In this document: positions 42,559-52,237 of the stretch, in pieces
How positions within the stretch are numbered: position 1 is the first letter of the stretch
Layout: every line of letters starts with the position of its first letter
Assembly: GCF_033845285.1 (NCBI RefSeq)
Contig: NZ_JAWXCX010000001.1
Span: 1,317,495 to 1,381,494 of the forward strand
From: Marinococcus sp. PL1-022
Lineage (GTDB): Bacteria > Bacillota > Bacilli > Bacillales > Marinococcaceae
Length of the DNA stretch: 64,000 bases
Reading direction: 5' to 3'
Notes under the pieces: model-generated
Seen by the model: only the letters and a program-made list of their open reading frames with translations
What the model was told of the DNA's origin: nothing
Database searches by the model: none
Program-made: the position numbers and the translations under genes

Positions 42559-42590
42559 AAAGCATTCCTCTTTAAATGGGAATGTTTTTT
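42559..42590 (+). terminator. Terminator after the AraC-GH39 gene
   Basis: Stem AAGCATTCC / GGGAATGTT followed by TTTTT. Confidence 0.7.
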
Positions 42591-42636
42591 TAATGCAACC
42601 CTTATATACTGATGGCAGTTAAGACATAGATAAAAA

Positions 42637-42650
42637 TGTCAACGCTTACA
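42637..42650 (+). promoter_or_regulatory. CcpA cre site before the permuted GH3 gene
   Basis: TGTCAACGCTTACA fits the cre consensus TGWNANCGNTNWCA at every position. It lies 18 bases before the start codon and downstream of a TATACT box (42605), a place where CcpA would block transcription as a roadblock. Confidence 0.8.
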
Positions 42651-42667
42651 AGTAGGGGGGAGGGTTC

Positions 42668-45448
42668 ATGGGGATGGACCGGTCAACATTTAAAAAGACA
42701 GTAAAAGAACAAAAACAAGAAGCCAAAAGGAAGGTTAAAGCGTTAAGAGAAGAGAAAAAGAAACGAAAACCGCTTTCCAGAGAAGAAAAGAAAAATCTTC
42801 GAAAAGAAGATAAAACGAAATTAAAGCAATGGAAGCAGGATATTAAGAATACCGATGACAAAAAGGAAAGAAAAGCGAAAAAGAAAGGCTACAAAAAATA
42901 TAAAAAAATCAGGCGGCGCCCTTACATACTAACTTCATTATTGCTGGTTGTTTTATTAATAGGAGGCACTCTTCTTAACTGGTATTTAAGCGCGACTGCT
43001 CCATTAACCGATGAGCAGGCAGGAGCAGCGGAGGAATCAAGGGAGGTCGCAGAGCAGATGATGGAGGAAAGCATTGTCATGCTGAAAAATGATGATATTC
43101 TTCCGCTCGAGGACAAAAAGGTAAACGTATTTGGTACCGGTTCAGCGCGTCCGGTATTCAGCGGAGGCGGCGCCGGGTCTATCGATGACACGAAGGCTGA
43201 CGGCCTGTTCAAAGCGTTGGACGACGAAGGCATAAGCTACAATTCCACACTATATAACGTGTATAACAACTATGAAAAAGAAGAGGAAGCCTCCAAAGAA
43301 GATTTCGAGCCATCGGACCCGTCACTTCTTCAGACGCTTCTTCCAAACGCGGTGGGCTTTTTGCCTTATAACCCGGAAGAAATGCCTGTTTCGGAGCTTC
43401 CTGGCAATACCCTCGAAGAAGCAGTAAATTATTCGGACACAGCCGTCTATACTATTTCGAGAGTAGGTTCTGAAGCGATAGATTTATCGATCGAAGACAC
43501 GCAGCTCAGAAAAGAAGAGGAAGAAACGATTGCAGCATTAAATGAAAACTTTGAACATGTCATCATTTTGGCAAACACATTTAATGCCTTTGAATTTGGG
43601 TTTATAGAAGAATATGAAAACATTGACGCTCTTCTCTGGGTAGGTGGACCAGGGCAGTACGGAACACATGCGATTGCCCGGGTATTAAATGGAGAAGCCT
43701 CTCCGTCGGGAAGGCTGCCGGATACTTACGCCTATAATGTTGAAAGCAACCCTGCCATTGAAAATACGGGAGACTTTGAATATGTAAATGAAAATGGAGA
43801 GGAGACCGGGCGTCATTTTGTTAACAACGAAGAAGGTATTTATGTAGGCTACCGGTACTATGAAACCTTTCTGACAGATGAAGAATATGAAGAAACCATT
43901 CAATTTCCATTTGGCTATGGGCTTTCCTATACAGAGTTTGATTGGAACGTTGAAAATACGAACTTTACAGATAATGAGATTTCTTTTGACGTCAATGTTA
44001 CGAATACAGGTGATGCTGCCGGCAAAGATGTCGTTCAGGTCTATTTTTCTCCTCCATACAGCGAAGGGGGCCTGGAAAAGGCTGATACGGAACTGGGAGG
44101 ATATGCGAAAACCTCCGAATTGGAACCAGGGGAATCAGAAATGGTGACTGTCAGTTTCCCGGTAAAGGATATGGCCACCTATGACCAGGAGAATGAAGAA
44201 GCCTGGGTGTTGGAGGAAGGGGATTATGAGTTGAACGTTTCTTCTCATATCCGGGATATCAAAGAGTCTTCCTCATACACAGTGGAAGAAACCACAGTTT
44301 ACAATGAAGACGGGGCAACCGGCACTCCAATTCAAAATCGGTTTGAAGACGCTGAAGGTGATTTAACGTATTTATCCCGGGCGAATCCGGAAGAAACCTA
44401 TCCTGAACCCCCTTCGGAAGACGACTTATTGATTCCGGACATTGTGGAGGAAACGACCGATTACGAGCATGAAGCGACAACGGAAGAAACTCCTCCGACG
44501 GACGTGGATAATGATATTATGCTGGAGGATCTTCAGGGAGTGGATTATAATGATCCTCTTTGGGAGGATTTCCTGGATCAATTTACCGCTGAAGAGATGA
44601 TTAAATTAGCAGGCGATGGCGGTTATTGGTCTGTGCCCATTGAACGCTTAGGTATTCCGGAAACATCCATGTACGACGGGCCTTCGACGATTAAAAACTT
44701 CTTTGATTCATGGTCTTCGGTGGCTTTTCCGGCAGGGATAAATGTTGGCAGCACGTGGAATAAGTCATTAGTCGAAAATATGGGTGAGTCCATGGGGCAG
44801 GAAGCCAATGCTTATGATGTGGAAGCTGTTTATGCACCGGCGCTTAATATGCACCGCACGCCTCTGGGGGGCAGGAACTTCGAATATTACTCGGAAGATC
44901 CGCATCTTGTCGGTGAAACAGGGGCCGCCTACATCAGAGGCTTGGAGAGCACTGATACGACCGCTGTCATGAAGCATTTTGTTGGAAACGACCAGGAAAC
45001 GAACCGGGCGAATAACGGCCTGTATGTATGGTCGAATGAGCAGGCTTTACGGGAAATTTATCTTCAGCCATTTGAAACCGCGGTGAAGGAAGGTGAGCCT
45101 CACGGAGCGATGTCCTCCTTTACAAGAGTAGGTCCTACATGGTCCGGTGGCAGTGACGAATTGCTGACTGAAGTGCTGCGTGAGGAGTGGGGATTCGAAG
45201 GCTTTGTTATTACCGATGCAGGCATAGGGCCGCAGGGCGAACACTTTGACCCGCTGCAGGCGATCCATGCCGGAAATGATATGATGCTTGCTTTTCCGAT
45301 TAACCTGCCGATGGCAAATAAATTTGAGGAAGAGCTGGCAGAGCACCTGGAAGAAGACGAAACAGAAACAGTGGCAGGGCTTAGAAAAGCAGTGCACAAC
45401 ATCTGCTACTATATTCTTCAAACAAACGAAATGAAAAGCGACGAGTGA
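42668..45448 (+). CDS. Membrane-anchored GH3 beta-glucosidase-like enzyme with permuted domains
   Basis: A 926-residue protein. Residues 1-82 are extremely basic and charged (KKTVKEQKQEAKRKVKALRE...), followed by one helix (about 86-106), so the body is outside the membrane. The GH3 C-terminal sandwich comes first (ESIVMLKNDDILPL, GSGSARP-like, EGIYVGYRYYETF), then a fibronectin-III-like domain, then an acidic linker. The GH3 TIM barrel comes last (GGRNFEYYSEDPHLVGE, MKHFVGNDQE, EGFVITDAG with nucleophile D850). This is the reverse of the usual order. All landmark motifs are present, so activity is plausible. The ATG follows TAGGGGGGAGGG. Confidence 0.88.
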   Translation: MGMDRSTFKKTVKEQKQEAKRKVKALREEKKKRKPLSREEKKNLRKEDKTKLKQWKQDIKNTDDKKERKAKKKGYKKYKKIRRRPYILTSLLLVVLLIGGTLLNWYLSATAPLTDEQAGAAEESREVAEQMMEESIVMLKNDDILPLEDKKVNVFGTGSARPVFSGGGAGSIDDTKADGLFKALDDEGISYNSTLYNVYNNYEKEEEASKEDFEPSDPSLLQTLLPNAVGFLPYNPEEMPVSELPGNTLEEAVNYSDTAVYTISRVGSEAIDLSIEDTQLRKEEEETIAALNENFEHVIILANTFNAFEFGFIEEYENIDALLWVGGPGQYGTHAIARVLNGEASPSGRLPDTYAYNVESNPAIENTGDFEYVNENGEETGRHFVNNEEGIYVGYRYYETFLTDEEYEETIQFPFGYGLSYTEFDWNVENTNFTDNEISFDVNVTNTGDAAGKDVVQVYFSPPYSEGGLEKADTELGGYAKTSELEPGESEMVTVSFPVKDMATYDQENEEAWVLEEGDYELNVSSHIRDIKESSSYTVEETTVYNEDGATGTPIQNRFEDAEGDLTYLSRANPEETYPEPPSEDDLLIPDIVEETTDYEHEATTEETPPTDVDNDIMLEDLQGVDYNDPLWEDFLDQFTAEEMIKLAGDGGYWSVPIERLGIPETSMYDGPSTIKNFFDSWSSVAFPAGINVGSTWNKSLVENMGESMGQEANAYDVEAVYAPALNMHRTPLGGRNFEYYSEDPHLVGETGAAYIRGLESTDTTAVMKHFVGNDQETNRANNGLYVWSNEQALREIYLQPFETAVKEGEPHGAMSSFTRVGPTWSGGSDELLTEVLREEWGFEGFVITDAGIGPQGEHFDPLQAIHAGNDMMLAFPINLPMANKFEEELAEHLEEDETETVAGLRKAVHNICYYILQTNEMKSDE

Positions 45449-45509
45449 ATTACGCGTTTAATTGGATAAAGAAGCTGCATGAGACGAACAATACAAGGTG
45501 GTAAACAAA

Positions 45510-47855
45510 ATGCTGAAAAACCAAACAATCATTGATCAGATGACGCTGGAAGAAAAAGCTTCCATGATGTCCGGGAAAAATTTCTGGAACACCCAGGACA
45601 TCAAGCGGTTAAATATCCCTTCCATCATGCTGACTGACGGTCCTCATGGTTTAAGAAAGCAGGGAGGAAGAGCCGATCATCTGGGGTTAAATAAAAGCAT
45701 ACCCTCCACGTGCTTTCCCACTGCTGCAACACTGGCGAACAGCTGGGACGAAAACCTGCTGCATGACGTTGGGAACTATATCGGCAGCGAAGCCACTGAC
45801 GAAGATGTAAGTGTATTACTTGGGCCTGGTTTAAATATTAAACGAAATCCGCTGGGCGGAAGGAATTTTGAATATTTTTCCGAAGATCCTTTTCTCAGCG
45901 GAAAATTGGCCGCAAGCATGACGAGGGGCATTCAGAGTAATGGTATATCAGCATGCCCGAAGCATTTTGCTGTTAACAGCCAGGAGCATTTGAGAATGAC
46001 CATTGATGAAATCGTCGATGAACGGGCTCTGCATGAAATTTATTTGGAAGGTTTTCGCTTGGCTGTCGAAGAAGGTAAACCGAAAACATTGATGAGTGCC
46101 TACAATAAAGTAAACGGCGAATATGCCAATGAGTATTTGTATCTGATGAAGGAAGTGCTGTATAACCAATGGAATTATGAGGGCGTTGTCGTTACGGATT
46201 GGGGAGGAAACAATGATCGTATCAAGGGGCTGCTGGCGGGAAACCAGCTTGAAATGCCCTCGACCGGCGGTATCACGGATCAAGAAATCGTGCACGCAAT
46301 AAAATCGAATGAACTGGAGGAGAACGTTTTAGATCAAAGCGTGGACCGGCTGCTCACTTTAATCTTTGATACCCGGATTGCTGATACGAAAAAGGCAGTG
46401 GATACGAAGCACCATCACAAAGCAGCCGTGGAAGCGGCGAAGCGGTCAATGGTTCTGCTTAAAAACGAACAAAACATTCTTCCACTGGAAAATGAACAAA
46501 AGATTGCGGTGATCGGTGATTTCGCAGCTGTACCGAGGTATCAGGGCGCAGGAAGCTCCCTGGTTCAGCCAACCAGTCTGTCGAGTCCATGGGAAGCTTT
46601 GCAGAAGACAACGTTAAATCTTTCAGGCTATGCCAAAGGATTTAAAAGGTTTGGTGGAAACAGCGCAAAGCTTAGGCAGGAAGCTGTTACGCTTGCCAAA
46701 GAGTCAGACGTTGTTCTGCTGTTTCTCGGTTTAGATGAAGGAAGTGAAGCGGAGGGCATAGACAGAGACGATATGAAGCTGAGAAACAACCAGTTAAAGC
46801 TGGCCGAGGAGCTGACAAGCATTCATGATAACGTAGTTGTCGTTCTTTCAGGCGGTTCTATTGTTGAAATGCCTTTCGCTTCGAAAGTTCAGGGCATTCT
46901 CCATGCTTATCTTGGCGGTCAGGGTATGGGAGAGGCTTTATGTGAAGTGCTTCAGGGGATATATAATCCAAGTGGCAAGCTGGCGGAAACGTATCCTGTT
47001 CAATACAAGGATGTTCCATCAGCTCCGTACTATCCTGGCTGGGAAGCAACTGCTGAGCATAAAGAAAGCATTTATATCGGTTACCGGTATTTTGAGACCA
47101 AAGAGGTGCCAGTGCTGTTCCCGTTTGGATTTGGGCTGTCCTACACCAGCTTTGAATACAGTAATATGAAGGTTAACAATAAGGATATTTCATTGACGAT
47201 AAAAAATACAGGCTCCCGGGCAGGGGAAGAAATTGCCCAGCTTTACGTTGAAGCATTGGATTCGCAAATCTTTCGGGCCCGAAAAGAATTGAAGGGGTTT
47301 GTAAAAGTGCATCTGCAGCCTGGAGAGGCGAGAGAAGTAACCATTCCGTTTAATAATAAACAGGCCGCCTACTATAACACAGAGCTTCGTGCATGGTCTC
47401 TGGAAGCAGGCAGGTATACATTAAATATTGGGAGCTCCGTGCAGGATATAAGACTGGCCGAAACTATAACGGTTGAAGGAGAGGGTCACACTCTTCCCTA
47501 TAATAAAGAAAAACTGCCCTCCTATTACCGGGCAGATGTGCATCATATAAAAGATGAAGAATTTCATGCTCTTTTGGGCTATACACCGCCCCCACTCAAA
47601 TGGAACAGAAAACAGGGCCTGAGCCATAACGATACACTTGCCCAAATGAAATATAAAAAAGGCCTGGGTCAGCTTGCCTATCTTTTAATTGTGTCGATAA
47701 GAAAAGGGCTGAAGGCAGCTAATAAGCCGTTACAGGCAAATAATGTGATGTTCATCATGAACATGACCTTCAGGCAGATTCCACGATTTACAAGCGGTAA
47801 AATCAGCAAAAAAGCAGTCAGTCGTGTATTGAAAGTAATTAATTTAGGACGATAA
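45510..47855 (+). CDS. GH3 beta-glucosidase-like enzyme, usual domain order, cytoplasmic
   Basis: A 781-residue enzyme with the TIM barrel first: MLTDGPHGLRKQ, GGRNFEYFSEDPFLSGKLA, CPKHFAVNSQE, VVVTDWGGNNDR (nucleophile D230). Then come the C-terminal sandwich (AAKRSMVLLKNEQNILPL, AGSSLVQPTSLSSP, PFGFGLSYTSFEYS) and the fibronectin-III-like end (ELKGFVKVHLQPGEAREVTI). A 100-residue basic tail of unknown role follows. No signal peptide is seen. The start is the ATG after AAGGTGGTAAACAA. It follows the permuted GH3 gene by about 60 bases and is probably co-transcribed, giving one outside and one inside glycosidase. Confidence 0.9.
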   Translation: MLKNQTIIDQMTLEEKASMMSGKNFWNTQDIKRLNIPSIMLTDGPHGLRKQGGRADHLGLNKSIPSTCFPTAATLANSWDENLLHDVGNYIGSEATDEDVSVLLGPGLNIKRNPLGGRNFEYFSEDPFLSGKLAASMTRGIQSNGISACPKHFAVNSQEHLRMTIDEIVDERALHEIYLEGFRLAVEEGKPKTLMSAYNKVNGEYANEYLYLMKEVLYNQWNYEGVVVTDWGGNNDRIKGLLAGNQLEMPSTGGITDQEIVHAIKSNELEENVLDQSVDRLLTLIFDTRIADTKKAVDTKHHHKAAVEAAKRSMVLLKNEQNILPLENEQKIAVIGDFAAVPRYQGAGSSLVQPTSLSSPWEALQKTTLNLSGYAKGFKRFGGNSAKLRQEAVTLAKESDVVLLFLGLDEGSEAEGIDRDDMKLRNNQLKLAEELTSIHDNVVVVLSGGSIVEMPFASKVQGILHAYLGGQGMGEALCEVLQGIYNPSGKLAETYPVQYKDVPSAPYYPGWEATAEHKESIYIGYRYFETKEVPVLFPFGFGLSYTSFEYSNMKVNNKDISLTIKNTGSRAGEEIAQLYVEALDSQIFRARKELKGFVKVHLQPGEAREVTIPFNNKQAAYYNTELRAWSLEAGRYTLNIGSSVQDIRLAETITVEGEGHTLPYNKEKLPSYYRADVHHIKDEEFHALLGYTPPPLKWNRKQGLSHNDTLAQMKYKKGLGQLAYLLIVSIRKGLKAANKPLQANNVMFIMNMTFRQIPRFTSGKISKKAVSRVLKVINLGR

Positions 47856-47986
47856 ATATATTGAGTAATTTTTGTGATTGACGTGTTCAATGCTCAGTTA
47901 CTAGTTATTAAAAATAAGCATCAAGGCTTCTGAAAAGATCAGTATTACTTTCAAAAGATTCTGTGCGATAATGAACCATTTTTTTT

Positions 47987-48007
47987 AAACCAGCTTTCAG
48001 CTGGTTT
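47987..48007. repeat. 21-bp hairpin direct repeat, left of IS1182-like element
   Basis: AAACCAGCTTTCAGCTGGTTT, a 9-bp hairpin, occurs in the same direction on both sides of the element. It looks like a duplicated target that was the terminator of the GH3 unit. Confidence 0.75.
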
Positions 48008-49532
48008 CAGACTGTCGACAATGGCTCTAATTTTAGAGCGTGTCGGCAGTTTTTTTATGCTATGATAAAAAGAAATAGCCTGGAAAGGGGTTATGGCGCA
48101 TGATGAGGCGGGATACGGAAAAAGCTCGTTACCGGGAAGCCACCATTCAGTTGGATCAGTTAGTGCCTGCGGACCACCTGGTCCGCCAGATCGAGGCCGC
48201 GCTGGATTTTTCCTTCATTTACGACGAAGTCGCGTCCCTCTATGCCCCCATCGGCTGGCCGAGTATTGACCCGGTCCGGCTGGTGAAAATGGTGCTGCTC
48301 CAGTATTTGTTCGGCATTCGCTCCATGCGTCAGACCGTTCGGGAGATCGAAACGAATGTGGCCTACCGATGGTTCCTCAGTTTGGACCTCCTGGAGCCCG
48401 TGCCGCATTTCTCCACCTTCGGCAAGAACTACACACGCCGGTTTCGGGACAGCGGGTTGTTCGAAGCGATATTTGAACGGGTGCTGGGAGAAGCCGTGGC
48501 CGCCGGCTTTGTGGATCCATCCGTCTTTTATATCGATGCCACCCATGTGAAAGCGAACGCCAACAAGAAAAAATTTGATCGGGTTCAGTTGGCGGCCGAA
48601 GCCCGGGCCTACCAGGATCAACTGGACGCCGAAATTCACCGGGACCGCGAGGTCCACGGAAAAAAGCCCCTGCCTCCCGCCCGCCGCGAACCGGGCGGAC
48701 GGGAGGTCAAACAAAGCACGACGGATCCTGACAGCGGCTATTACGTCAAAGATGAACGGGAGAAGATGTTTGCCTACAGCTGGCATACCGCCTGCGACCG
48801 GCACGGGTTTGTGCTCGGAGCGATCGTGACCGGAGCTAATGTTCATGACAGCCGGATCTTTCATGAGCTGTTGGCGCAGGTGATGGCCCGGGCGGGCCGT
48901 CCGTACGCCGTTGCGGTGGATGCCGGCTATAAAACCCCGGCCATTGCTCATCTGCTTCGCGAGCAGGCCATTCGCCCGGTCATGCCTTATACCCGGCCCA
49001 AGGGTCTGCCGGGACGCTTGCGGAAACAGGACTTTGTGTATGATGCCTATCTGGATGCGTATCTCTGTCCCGAGCCTCAGGCCTTGCGCTACCGCACCAC
49101 GAATCGGGACGGTTATCAGGAGTATGTCTCGGATCCCGTCATTTGTCAGTCCTGCCCGCTGCTCGAGACCTGTACCCAAAGCCGGGATCACCGGAAAGTG
49201 ATCCTCCGCCACGTCTGGCAGGACGATCTGGATGAAGCCGAACACCTTCGGCATACCCCGTGGAACCGGAGGACCTATGCGGAACGAAAAGAAACCATCG
49301 AACGGATTTTTGCGGATCTCAAACAAAAGCATGGTTTGCGCTGGACGCTCCTCGCCGGAGGGGCACGAAACACCGCGCAGGCGATGCTTGTTTATGCGGT
49401 GATGAACCTCAAAAAACTCGCCACCTGGCGGTGGCGACAGACGTGCGCCGGCCGTTGGATGCTTCTTTTTCTCTCAATGGCACAAACAAAGGCCTCCGAA
49501 ATTCATTTTCGGAGGCCTTTGTCTACAATCTG
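48008..49532 (+). mobile_element. IS1182-family insertion sequence, intact
   Basis: About 1.5 kb with inverted ends CAGACTGTCGACAATGG and (from the right) CAGATTGTAGACAAAGG, 14 of 17 identical. It is flanked by 21-base direct repeats that are themselves a hairpin. Its GC content is much higher than both neighbours. Just inside the left end a hairpin with GACTGTCGACA / TGTCGGCAGT and TTTTTTT can block read-through into the transposase gene. Confidence 0.85.
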
Positions 49533-49533
49533 A
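48100..49533 (+). CDS. IS1182-family transposase
   Basis: A 477-residue DDE transposase. The N-terminal domain (RDTEKARYREATIQLDQLVPADHLVRQIEAALDFSFI) is typical of the family. Catalytic Asp residues are in YIDATHVKANANK and VAVDAGYKTP, the Glu in ERIFADLKQKHGLRWT. A Cys-rich insert (CQSCPLLETC) lies between. It is full length with no break, so it may be active. The stop codon TGA lies in the right inverted end and its last base belongs to the flanking repeat. Confidence 0.92.
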   Translation: MMRRDTEKARYREATIQLDQLVPADHLVRQIEAALDFSFIYDEVASLYAPIGWPSIDPVRLVKMVLLQYLFGIRSMRQTVREIETNVAYRWFLSLDLLEPVPHFSTFGKNYTRRFRDSGLFEAIFERVLGEAVAAGFVDPSVFYIDATHVKANANKKKFDRVQLAAEARAYQDQLDAEIHRDREVHGKKPLPPARREPGGREVKQSTTDPDSGYYVKDEREKMFAYSWHTACDRHGFVLGAIVTGANVHDSRIFHELLAQVMARAGRPYAVAVDAGYKTPAIAHLLREQAIRPVMPYTRPKGLPGRLRKQDFVYDAYLDAYLCPEPQALRYRTTNRDGYQEYVSDPVICQSCPLLETCTQSRDHRKVILRHVWQDDLDEAEHLRHTPWNRRTYAERKETIERIFADLKQKHGLRWTLLAGGARNTAQAMLVYAVMNLKKLATWRWRQTCAGRWMLLFLSMAQTKASEIHFRRPLSTI

Positions 49534-49553
49534 AACCAGCTTTCAGCTGGTTT
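49533..49553. repeat. 21-bp hairpin direct repeat, right of IS1182-like element
   Basis: Same 21 bases as at the left end, here followed by TTTT, so this copy is a ready Rho-independent terminator on the plus strand. Confidence 0.75.
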
Positions 49554-49601
49554 TTTTGTTTGTGATAACGTTGCAGATTTATATTTATTAAACATATTAA
49601 A

Positions 49602-49994
49602 TTACTGCAGTAACTTGTTACAAAGTTCAATTATTTCAGCTGCGTACTTTTCTTTTCTTTTTTTTAAAAGGAAGGTATGGATTGGATACGTTAATACGAT
49701 TAAGATTATCCCTATCATTCCGGTAATAATTAGAACGAGCGACTGGTTAAAAGCAAGATACAAGCTGATACCGCTACCTATTATGAGAAAACCTACTAAA
49801 CGAAGAAAAAGAGCGGCTAAATAAGCAGGCATTTTTACTTTTTTATCCATATATTTTATTTTTTCAAAAGTGCTGTTCGATTCATTTTCATCTAAATACT
49901 GGTATCTAATCTTTTCGACTTCTTTTCGGACGGCTTCTTTTTTTTGACCGCTATAAAAGAAATTGTAACTATTATTATTTTTATTAGAAATCAT
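49602..49994 (-). CDS. Small membrane protein encoded with a two-component system
   Basis: A 130-residue protein: a soluble Asn/Lys/Glu-rich N-terminal half (SGQKKEAVRKEVEKIRYQYLDENESN), two helices (LAALFLRLVGFLIIGSGISLYLAF and LVLIITGMIGIILIVLTYPI) and a basic tail. The ATG follows GGAGGAATAAAAT. It starts 17 bases after the histidine kinase stop, so it is the third gene of that operon. No family recognised; it may be a target or modulator of the kinase. Confidence 0.6.
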   Translation of the reverse strand: MISNKNNNSYNFFYSGQKKEAVRKEVEKIRYQYLDENESNSTFEKIKYMDKKVKMPAYLAALFLRLVGFLIIGSGISLYLAFNQSLVLIITGMIGIILIVLTYPIHTFLLKKRKEKYAAEIIELCNKLLQ

Positions 49995-50011
49995 ATTTTA
50001 TTCCTCCGGCA

Positions 50012-51067
50012 TTATTTCTTAATTTTTACTTTAAAAGTAGTGCCTACGCCCACTTCACTCGTAACATTAATATCTCCCTTTAAAATATCAATGACTTTTT
50101 TAACCATCGCAAGTCCTAAGCCGTTGCCTTGGTGTATGGAATTATGATTGCCCTGATAGAATTTTTCGAAAATATGTTTTCCTGTTTCGTGGTCTATCCC
50201 AGACCCAGTATCCTTTATCAATACTTCGATCGAGTTTCGTTGATCATAAAGGGAAACTGTAATAACTCCGCCATAATTTGTGAATTTGATGGCATTTGAT
50301 ATGAGATTGCTCCATACAATGTCTAATAAATCTTTATCACAGGCTATGAAACTATTTTCTATTTCTGTTTCGACCGTTATATTTTTTTCGGTTAAACTTT
50401 CCTCAAAATAAAGAACGTTGCAACGTAGTTGTTCACTTAAGTTATATTCCTCTGCTGTAGGATATATTTCTTGATTCTCAAGCTTATTCAACTTCAAAAT
50501 ATTCGTTATCATTCGAGATAAACGATTTGTAGCATCCACAATTGTTTGGGCATTACGTATTCGTTCAGCTTCACTAAGGGCAGAGCTTTGTTGCAGGGTG
50601 GCATAATTCTGAATAATAGCAAGAGGTGTTTTTATCTCGTGAGAAACATTGGATATAACATCTGTTCTTAATGTTTCTAATTTAGCTAATTCCTCTGTCA
50701 TTCGATTTATGCCATCGATGATTTCGTCAAATTCATTTACCCGTTTTGTATGAATAGGAGAAATAAATATCTCGAAATTACCTTTTGACATTTTATCCAG
50801 TGCATTCAATATTTTTTTAACAGGTAGTCCAATTGTATACTTTCTTCTCAAACTATCGACTAAAGACATTAATAAACTTATAAAAACTAAATTGCCTAAA
50901 ATTAAAAACTCCACATTGAAAAACGTAGGATTTTCTTGATGCCTAATGAGATTAGTATATAAAGCGAGGTTTACCCCACAAACTGACATAGTTAAAAAAA
51001 AGAACGCGAAAAAATTATAAAGAGAAAATAAACCATATTTTCCTTTTTTATTGCTGTTACCATTCAT
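50012..51067 (-). CDS. Sensor histidine kinase (HAMP, HisKA, HATPase)
   Basis: About 351 residues. Two helices enclose a short outside loop (about residues 20-40 to 55-80), then HAMP, then the H-box NVSHEIKTPLAIIQNYA with the phosphorylated His. The ATPase part has VWSNLISNAIKFTNYGG (N box), KDTGSGID (G1), FEKFYQG and GNGLGLAMVKK (G2). The start MNGNSNKKG is chosen because GATGGAG lies ahead; an ATG 14 codons earlier overlaps the regulator gene and is an alternative. The short extracytoplasmic loop suggests it senses the membrane or a partner protein. Confidence 0.9.
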   Translation of the reverse strand: MNGNSNKKGKYGLFSLYNFFAFFFLTMSVCGVNLALYTNLIRHQENPTFFNVEFLILGNLVFISLLMSLVDSLRRKYTIGLPVKKILNALDKMSKGNFEIFISPIHTKRVNEFDEIIDGINRMTEELAKLETLRTDVISNVSHEIKTPLAIIQNYATLQQSSALSEAERIRNAQTIVDATNRLSRMITNILKLNKLENQEIYPTAEEYNLSEQLRCNVLYFEESLTEKNITVETEIENSFIACDKDLLDIVWSNLISNAIKFTNYGGVITVSLYDQRNSIEVLIKDTGSGIDHETGKHIFEKFYQGNHNSIHQGNGLGLAMVKKVIDILKGDINVTSEVGVGTTFKVKIKK

Positions 51068-51095
51068 GATATTCTCCATCTCTTTTTTGATATTA

Positions 51096-51776
51096 TTACT
51101 TTTCTTCATGTAGAACTGCTTTATAACCAAGTCCATGAACTGTGACAATCTCAAAAGCTCCATTATTTTTAAATTTATTGCGTAGTTTAGTAATATACAC
51201 ATCTACTGATCGGCTTTCCGATTCCGTTTCATATCCCCAAAATTCATCCATTAATTGAAGGCGTGTAAATGTTTTTTTAGGGTAAGATAAAAGTTTAAAT
51301 AAAACATGAAATTCTCTTACAGTTACTGGAATTTCTTGTTTTTCCAAATAAATCGTCATTTCATCTTTATCTAAAACCAGTTTTCCTATAGTGATTTGAT
51401 TGTCATTTGCGATGTTGGCTCGACGAATCAATGCTTGGATACGCAAAATTAGTTCATCCAATTCGATAGGCTTTACCATATAGTCATCAATATCCAGCCG
51501 AAAACCTTTTTTCTTAGAATAAAGATCATCTAATGCTGATATAAAGAGTATCGGCATTGTTTTATTAAGTTTTCTCACCGAACCAGCCAATTCAAATCCA
51601 TCTATTCCCGGCATCATAATATCTGAGACAATAATGTCAATCATTTGTTCAGATAATTCCTCTAACGCCTTGTTTGCATCCGTACAGCTGACAACAGAAT
51701 ATCCATGGGTGCGTAAATGACTGGTAACGATTTTATTTAGCGCATCATCATCTTCTATAACTAATATTTTATTCAT
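51096..51776 (-). CDS. OmpR-family response regulator
   Basis: A 226-residue regulator. The receiver has ILVIEDDDALN, the phosphorylated Asp in DIIVSDIMMPGIDG, and SALDDLYSKKKGFRLDIDDYMVKP with the conserved Lys. The C-terminal winged helix contains VTVREFHVLFKLLSYPKKTFTRLQLMDEFWG and RSVDVYITKLRNKF. The ATG follows GGAGGAAGTAAACTG. It leads the minus-strand operon with the kinase and small membrane gene and faces the MMPL exporter gene, a likely target. Confidence 0.93.
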   Translation of the reverse strand: MNKILVIEDDDALNKIVTSHLRTHGYSVVSCTDANKALEELSEQMIDIIVSDIMMPGIDGFELAGSVRKLNKTMPILFISALDDLYSKKKGFRLDIDDYMVKPIELDELILRIQALIRRANIANDNQITIGKLVLDKDEMTIYLEKQEIPVTVREFHVLFKLLSYPKKTFTRLQLMDEFWGYETESESRSVDVYITKLRNKFKNNGAFEIVTVHGLGYKAVLHEEK

Positions 51777-52237
51777 CAGTTTACTTCCTCCTATTAATTG
51801 ACGTAACAAGGTGGCAAAAGGATTGAAAAACCTACAAATTAAGTATCTTGTTTAGTCGTTTATCCTAAAATTCTTATATTTCTCCCCTGAATCGCACGAA
51901 CTGCAACATTAATGCCCAAAAAACTAAAATTATGTTCGATCATTCATTCTGAGAAATTAGTATAGCTCTCTCCTCTTTCATTATACGAAATAAATATTAG
52001 CCGTCCTATAGCCATGAGAGGATTAAGTATGAAAGGGAATCGGCATAATTTTATTAAAAGTCTCTCTCTAGTTATAATACGCTTTCTGCGATTTTTAAAT
52101 ATTATTTCCTAGAAAAGATTAGATTTAACAATTTAGAAACATTTCTTTTATATTTCGCTAATATGTTTGGTCCATAATACTTTTTGTGAAACAAGCATTT
52201 CGTACTGAAATGGAAGAATTGGGAAGGGGATTTATTA
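51777..52237. other. Intergenic region between response regulator and MMPL exporter
   Basis: About 460 AT-rich bases with no gene seen. It must hold the two divergent promoters. No clear dyad or direct repeat for the response regulator could be picked by eye. AGGGGATTTATTA is the ribosome site of the exporter. Confidence 0.4.

Noticed and set aside
48160-49332. A 390-codon open frame on the strand opposite the IS1182-type transposase
   Set aside because: It is the mirror of a GC-rich coding gene; it has no family motif, and the sense frame has all catalytic residues.
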